The translations under genes and the position numbers were made by a program. This document shows positions 18,086-20,575 of a stretch of 20,575 nucleotides of DNA, piece after piece (position 1 is the first letter of the stretch; each line of letters starts with the position of its first letter). Source of the DNA: Ectocarpus siliculosus (Eukaryota > Sar > Phaeophyceae > Ectocarpales > Ectocarpaceae); the NCBI GenBank assembly GCA_000310025.1, contig FN648570.1, positions 11,962 through 32,536 on the forward strand, given 5' to 3'. Below the pieces are notes generated by a model. That model searched no databases, was not told where the DNA came from, and saw only the letters and a program-made list of their open reading frames with translations.

Positions 18086-20575
18086 AGGTTCAGGAACGGC
18101 GACGACGCCGACAGCGAGCCGCTGTGGGGCGTGGTGGTGGTGGCGCTACTAGAAGAGGAGCTCGAGAAGCAAAGCGAGTGGTAGTCGGCGCGCCCTCCCG
18201 ACACCCCCTCTCCGGCCGCGGAGCCCGCCCTCCCCTCTCTCCCGGCGGAACCTCCGCCGCCAGAGGAAGAGTTGGAACTCCCTCTTCTTGCCGCCGCACC
18301 GGCTTCCCGGGGTCCTCCACCGCGCCCGGCGGGCAGCGGGGTTACGCCGTCGCAGCCAAACGTAGCGGCTACGGGCCTGGCCACGGACGCCTCGCCAACG
18401 GCAAACGACCCGCCACCGTCGCCTCCGCCGCCTGAGGACGATGATTTCCTCCCGTTGCTCCACCTGCTGCCGCCAACACCGGCACCCGGGTACATCGATC
18501 CCTCCGTCGCGAAGCCGTCCGTACCGCTTCCGCCGCCGCCGCCGCCGCTGCTGCTCCTCTCAGCCCCTACTACTCCGCGGGTGGAGTCTTCGCCCTCCAC
18601 ATCTTGGTGGTGGTGCCCGAGCCCCGTGTTTAACGCCCCGCGACGGCGAGCGGAGCTCCAACCAGCCCCGGAATCATCGTCCCCGGGTCGGCGCTTGATG
18701 GTCGAGCACCCGCCCCACGTGCTCCCGAGCGACTGCCGCGAGGAGTCCCCCGCGCCGCCGCCGCCCCCGCGGCCGTTGGTGGCTCCCGCCGGCGTACGCG
18801 GTCTCAGCCACCCCGCTCGCGATACCGAGTACCCGTCCAAGCCTTCCCCGTCGCTGCTATCGTTGTCATCGAACATCAAAGATGAGGACACGTTGTCGCT
18901 CGCGGCTTGGTCTTCCCGACCGTCACCGCTGCTGCTGCCGCGTATCCTCTCCGTGGAGCGAGAAATTTCACCGCCCCCCCCCTCAGAAATGCGCGAAAGG
19001 CCTAGGCCACCGCCGGCGGCCGCCGCCGCCGCCGCGGTGTTCTTCCTTCTCAGGGACGCAGCCAGCGGTGCGGCCGCCATCACCACACCGCTGGAGCTCT
19101 CCCCCCCCGCCGCCGCCGCCGACACCGTCATCGCTGAGGCGCCGTCATGAAACAAGCGCCCTCCTCCAAAACCGCCGCCGCCGCCGCCGCCGCCACCACC
19201 GGCCGCGGGGGTAGCCTCAACTTGCGCAGCAGCAGCAGCAGAGGAACAACCAAGAAGGTGCCTAGGAACGTCGACGTCGCCGCCGCTCCGGGTTCCGTCG
19301 CCGGTGCAGCCACCGGCGCCGCCGCAAGCGGCGGCGTCGTCGAGCCGCGCCGGGGAGTCGTCGTAGACGTTATAGGACGACAGGTGGCCCGGCGCCGTCG
19401 GGTCCCACTCGTAGCTGTCCTCCAGGATGGAAAGCTCTCCTCCGCGCCTGCGCGCGGACGGCGACACGACAACCGTCGCCGCTGCGGGCGCCGGCAGCGG
19501 CAGCGGGAGCTCCTCCTCTCTGGCTTGCTCTGCAGGTGCCGAGAAAGCGGCGGTTGTGCCGCGGTTCCGGGGGTTAACGGCGGGAGGAGGCGGGTTGGCG
19601 TCTACGAACACCGGGAACGGCAACGACGATGCCGCCGCCGTGCCCGCTGCTACTACCGGCGCGGCACCAGCGGCACCATCCCTCGGAGGCGCAGGACCAC
19701 GACCAAAAGACCTCACGAGGGCACCTGGCAATTTCGTCTCCGCTCCGCTGACCCCCGGAGCTTGTCCCGCCAATGGCATCGATCGAGCAAAGCCACCACC
19801 GCTACCAGCAGCCGATTCATCATCGCTGCCACCGCCGCCGCTGCAGTCGTCCTCGGACCCATCACCACCGCGGTCCCGGTAGACGGCGAACCCAAGGCCG
19901 CCGCCCGATGAGGCCTCAGCAGACGTCAAGCCGCCGGGAGAACTCGGAGTAGCAGTGGCCACTGATTCCGCCGCCGCCGCCGCCGCCGCCACCGCCACCG
20001 CCACCGCCGATGCCGCACTATCGTCGACACCGACATCGCCGGTGCTCGCATCTCCATCGCCGTCCTGAAACACGGAGAAACCTAGACCAGACGAGGCCCC
20101 TGCCAGGCCGCCGCCGCCGCTAACCTTACCGTCACCGGCGGCATCCTCGAAGACGGGGAACCCTAAGCCCTGAGCTGAAGCAGTAGCAGCACCACCCCGA
20201 CGACCATAGCCACCGGCAGCAGCACCGCCACCACCGATAGCACCGGGAGCAGCAGGAGCAGCAGCATCCCCCGCGCCGTCGCGGAACACAGCGAAACCAA
20301 GCCCCGAGGACTCCCCCCCCGTCGACGACGACAGATGACCGCCGCCCCCTTGCCCCACCGCCGCCGCCGGCGCATCCGAAACCCCTAGCCGGCCGGTGGG
20401 AGCCGAAGCCGTGGTCCTGCTGCTCCTGCTGTGGCCGGTAGTGCTCGAAGCTGGCGCGGTCGTGGCTCTCGACATCCCGCGGAGCACGTCGGCGTTGGTG
20501 AACCGTGTCGGCTGGGAGCTGCGATCACAGAGCGGCGCCAGGAGCCCCCCCCCCCCGCCCCCCCCTCCTCCGCCC
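18046..20575 (-). CDS. Large low-complexity protein with five ABBA-like motifs (5' end outside window)
   Basis: The minus-strand frame is open from the right edge to the TAG at 18045-18043, more than 840 codons with no stop. It remains open through a poly-Gly run at the edge, so the true start probably lies beyond the window. The first in-window ATG is at 20475. Numbering from 20487, F-x-V-[FY]-x-D motifs lie at residues 65-70, 110-115, 137-142, 200-205 and 291-296. The first four share the setting GLGF-x-V-[FY]-x-D-x2-GD. The rest is Gly/Ser/Ala-rich with homopolymer runs, plus one denser island (ELSILEDSYEWDPTAPG, about 351-367, then YNVYDD at 372-377). F-x-[ILV]-[FHY]-x-[DE] is the ABBA motif, which docks cyclin A, BUB1, BUBR1 and Acm1 on Cdc20/Cdh1. 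A BUB1/BUBR1/Mad3-like or other APC/C-linked role is an inference. No KEN box, TPR or kinase domain is in the visible part. Confidence 0.7.
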   Translation of the reverse strand, partial: GGGGGGGGGGLLAPLCDRSSQPTRFTNADVLRGMSRATTAPASSTTGHSRSSRTTASAPTGRLGVSDAPAAAVGQGGGGHLSSSTGGESSGLGFAVFRDGAGDAAAPAAPGAIGGGGAAAGGYGRRGGAATASAQGLGFPVFEDAAGDGKVSGGGGLAGASSGLGFSVFQDGDGDASTGDVGVDDSAASAVAVAVAAAAAAAESVATATPSSPGGLTSAEASSGGGLGFAVYRDRGGDGSEDDCSGGGGSDDESAAGSGGGFARSMPLAGQAPGVSGAETKLPGALVRSFGRGPAPPRDGAAGAAPVVAAGTAAASSLPFPVFVDANPPPPAVNPRNRGTTAAFSAPAEQAREEELPLPLPAPAAATVVVSPSARRRGGELSILEDSYEWDPTAPGHLSSYNVYDDSPARLDDAAACGGAGGCTGDGTRSGGDVDVPRHLLGCSSAAAAAQVEATPAAGGGGGGGGGGFGGGRLFHDGASAMTVSAAAAGGESSSGVVMAAAPLAASLRRKNTAAAAAAAGGGLGLSRISEGGGGEISRSTERIRGSSSGDGREDQAASDNVSSSLMFDDNDSSDGEGLDGYSVSRAGWLRPRTPAGATNGRGGGGGAGDSSRQSLGSTWGGCSTIKRRPGDDDSGAGWSSARRRGALNTGLGHHHQDVEGEDSTRGVVGAERSSSGGGGGGSGTDGFATEGSMYPGAGVGGSRWSNGRKSSSSGGGGDGGGSFAVGEASVARPVAATFGCDGVTPLPAGRGGGPREAGAAARRGSSNSSSGGGGSAGREGRAGSAAGEGVSGGRADYHSLCFSSSSSSSATTTTPHSGSLSASSPFLNLLDGGDDSTSSLP
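19170..19200. repeat. (CCG)n triplet run inside the ABBA-motif ORF
   Basis: An almost pure CCG/GCC run encodes a poly-Gly tract (about residues 430-439) in the minus-strand protein. A similar run at 19969-20000 encodes an Ala/Val tract, and the G-run at the right window edge encodes poly-Gly. Such runs are prone to length variation and assembly error. Confidence 0.85.
19600..20295 (-). other. Array of five ABBA-like motifs
   Basis: The motif cores are 20278-20295 (FAVFRD), 20143-20160 (FPVFED), 20062-20079 (FSVFQD), 19873-19890 (FAVYRD) and 19600-19617 (FPVFVD). The Gly-Leu-Gly before the first four is spelled with different codons in each copy (ggg-ctt-ggt, ggc-tta-ggg, ggt-cta-ggt, ggc-ctt-ggg), while the peptide is constant. 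This argues for selection on the protein rather than recent DNA duplication. A sixth, weaker match, YNVYDD, is at 19357-19374. Confidence 0.75.

Noticed and set aside
18272-19911. Long plus-strand ORFs (292 and 254 codons) rich in Pro, Ser and Arg
   Set aside because: They lie antisense to the minus-strand frame, which alone carries repeated motifs with synonymous codon variation. Their composition is what GC-rich triplet DNA gives on the opposite strand.
20485-20487. GTG at 20487 as the start of the minus-strand protein
   Set aside because: The frame is open upstream to the window edge, and a GTG start is unlikely in a nuclear gene. The true start is probably outside the window, or else at the ATG at 20475.

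Overview
The window looks like nuclear DNA of an intron-dense eukaryote, most likely a brown alga or a related stramenopile. The signs are many short exons joined by GTGAGT/GTAAGT-type donors and pyrimidine-rich CAG acceptors, introns of about 85 to 650 bp (one longer), a fungal-type Zn2Cys6 regulator, a decayed ankyrin array of the 'GGHLE-LKWLRA-GC-W' type, and long triplet and GA microsatellites. The taxon is an inference from gene style; nothing here proves it. There are no bacterial operons, rRNAs, tRNAs or CRISPR arrays that I can see.

Layout. 1-1581 is a GA microsatellite followed by intergenic DNA holding one copy of a diverged dispersed repeat. 1582-8950 (+) is one gene that I could assemble exon by exon: about 18 exons and about 874 codons. 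It begins with a Zn2Cys6 DNA-binding domain split by intron 1, has a middle region resembling the fungal transcription-factor regulatory domain, and ends in an acidic, Ser/Asp-rich tail. Reading phases agree across nearly every junction. The exception is intron 1, where canonical GT-AG splicing breaks the frame. A second copy of the dispersed repeat sits in the large intron 3121-4432.

8951-17200 is gene-poor. It has a 3 x 86 bp minisatellite (9561-9818), a weak signal-peptide ORF (11271-11573), a frameshifted ankyrin-repeat pseudogene (about 12380-12934), a possible small secreted-protein gene on the minus strand (14649-14249), and an inverted duplication of a decayed coding-like unit (about 14990-15600).

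17200-18085 is an imperfect tandem-repeat field with CAG runs, including a 162 bp duplication. 18046-20575 (-) is the 3' part of a large GC-rich ORF, cut by the right window edge. It encodes a Gly/Ala/Ser-rich protein carrying five evenly styled F-x-V-[FY]-x-D motifs. These match the ABBA motif, the Cdc20/Cdh1-binding element of cyclin A, BUB1, BUBR1 and Acm1. This is the most interesting signal in the window: a possible multi-ABBA mitotic checkpoint or APC/C regulator. The two main genes converge, with the repeat-rich spacer between them. I see no evidence that they work together.
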